A DNA stretch of 64,000 nt from Acerihabitans sp035013185. Lineage in GTDB: Bacteria > Pseudomonadota > Gammaproteobacteria > Enterobacterales > Enterobacteriaceae. Below the pieces are notes generated by a model. The model was not told the DNA's origin and did no database searches. It saw only the letters and a program-made list of their open reading frames with translations. Every line of letters starts with the position of its first letter. Position 1 is the first letter of the stretch. The stretch covers positions 1-64,000 of the forward strand of contig NZ_JAYGJO010000013.1 in the NCBI RefSeq assembly GCF_035013185.1. Reading direction: 5' to 3'. The position numbers and the translations under genes are program-made. Positions 63,665 through 64,000 of the stretch are shown here, in pieces.

Positions 63665-64000
63665 TTAATCCTTATTCAGTATGTCCAGGTATTTTTTATA
63701 GGCATATATCCGCCCTCTTTTCTGCCCGGTGATTTCGGTTACCAGTTGAAGATCGTCCACCAATGAGGCCAAGACTTTACCGGTGGTCGCCGCCGTCAAC
63801 CCGGTCCGCGCAACCAACGTGGCAATATTGAGTATGGGACTATCAAAAAGCGCATCCAGCACCTGATTGGCTGAACCTGACAAACGACCCAGTGTCGACA
63901 GTAGCTGTTTATTTTGCGCATGTAACTGATTGAGCGCCTGGGCCATCTCAACCGCCTGAGTCGCGGTCGCGGCTACCGCATCGACAAAAAATAATAGCCA
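63665..64000 (-). CDS. Fic-family protein, C-terminal part (5' end beyond the window)
   Basis: The last 111 codons of a gene that enters from the right edge. WLLFFVDAVAATATQA is the helix that closes the Fic domain of many Fic proteins. It is followed by a coiled linker (LHAQNKQLLSTLGRLSG) and a winged helix-turn-helix (PILNIATLVARTGLTAATTG) with the end GRIYAYKKYLDIL. Fic enzymes transfer AMP or other phosphate groups onto proteins; this C-terminal wing is usually regulatory or DNA-binding. The catalytic HPFxxGNG motif would lie outside the window, so activity cannot be judged. Confidence 0.74.
   Translation of the reverse strand, partial: WLLFFVDAVAATATQAVEMAQALNQLHAQNKQLLSTLGRLSGSANQVLDALFDSPILNIATLVARTGLTAATTGKVLASLVDDLQLVTEITGQKRGRIYAYKKYLDILNKD

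Overview
The window reads as chromosomal DNA of a gamma-proteobacterium of the order Enterobacterales. It holds a full lsr (autoinducer-2) locus in the enteric order, an OpgD-type glucan protein with a Tat signal, the cbpA-cbpM pair, and enteric-type yahK, gldA, yjiN, eamA, gntU and araE. Several pathways are visibly broken: an astA remnant in front of an astD-astE pair with no astB or astC, gntU without gntK, and a disrupted gene before a DUF1493 gene. With mostly GC-rich coding DNA, this suggests a Sodalis-like or related lineage in genome decay. The genus is an inference; no search could be run.

Layout. 0-10 kb: a possible small lipoprotein, yahK, a DCC-family oxidoreductase, opgD, a large MscS-type channel, gldA, yjiN, and a secreted protein that is little more than a TolA C-terminal domain. 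10-15 kb: an arabinoside unit (GH127 beta-L-arabinofuranosidase, GPH symporter, divergent AraC regulator). 15-19 kb: astE, astD, the astA remnant and an NCS1 permease. 19.5-30.3 kb: a GH15 hydrolase, then lsrACDBFG on the minus strand and lsrRK on the plus strand, with two identically built 33-bp inverted repeats in the divergent promoter region. 30.5-38.5 kb: eamA, then an AT-rich accessory stretch (LRR-like protein, S24-like repressor with a partner gene, phosphodiesterase-VUT pair), a ketopantoate-reductase-like gene, a TetR regulator, and an Ail/OmpX-like porin preceded by five octamer repeats. 38.5-44 kb: a tandem array of 124-bp repeats, gntU with a distant perfect GntR operator, the disrupted gene and DUF1493, a GT9 glycosyltransferase, and cbpAM.

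44-62 kb is dominated by sugar and polyol uptake. After araE come two complete catabolic loci placed tail to tail. Locus 1 (45.8-54.3 kb) has a MalFGK-type ABC importer, a short-chain dehydrogenase, a DeoR regulator, a BtpA/SgcQ-family protein and an FGGY kinase. Locus 2 (54.3-62.0 kb) has a ribose-type ABC importer, xylulokinase, a mannitol-dehydrogenase-family enzyme and a SorC regulator. Locus 2 is readable as polyol in, oxidation to a ketopentose such as D-xylulose, then phosphorylation. The substrate of locus 1 cannot be read from the sequence, and it is the best candidate for an undescribed pathway. The window ends with a glycine-rich multi-helix protein of unknown role and the C-terminal end of a Fic-family gene.

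No tRNA, rRNA, transposase gene, prophage structural gene or CRISPR array was recognised.
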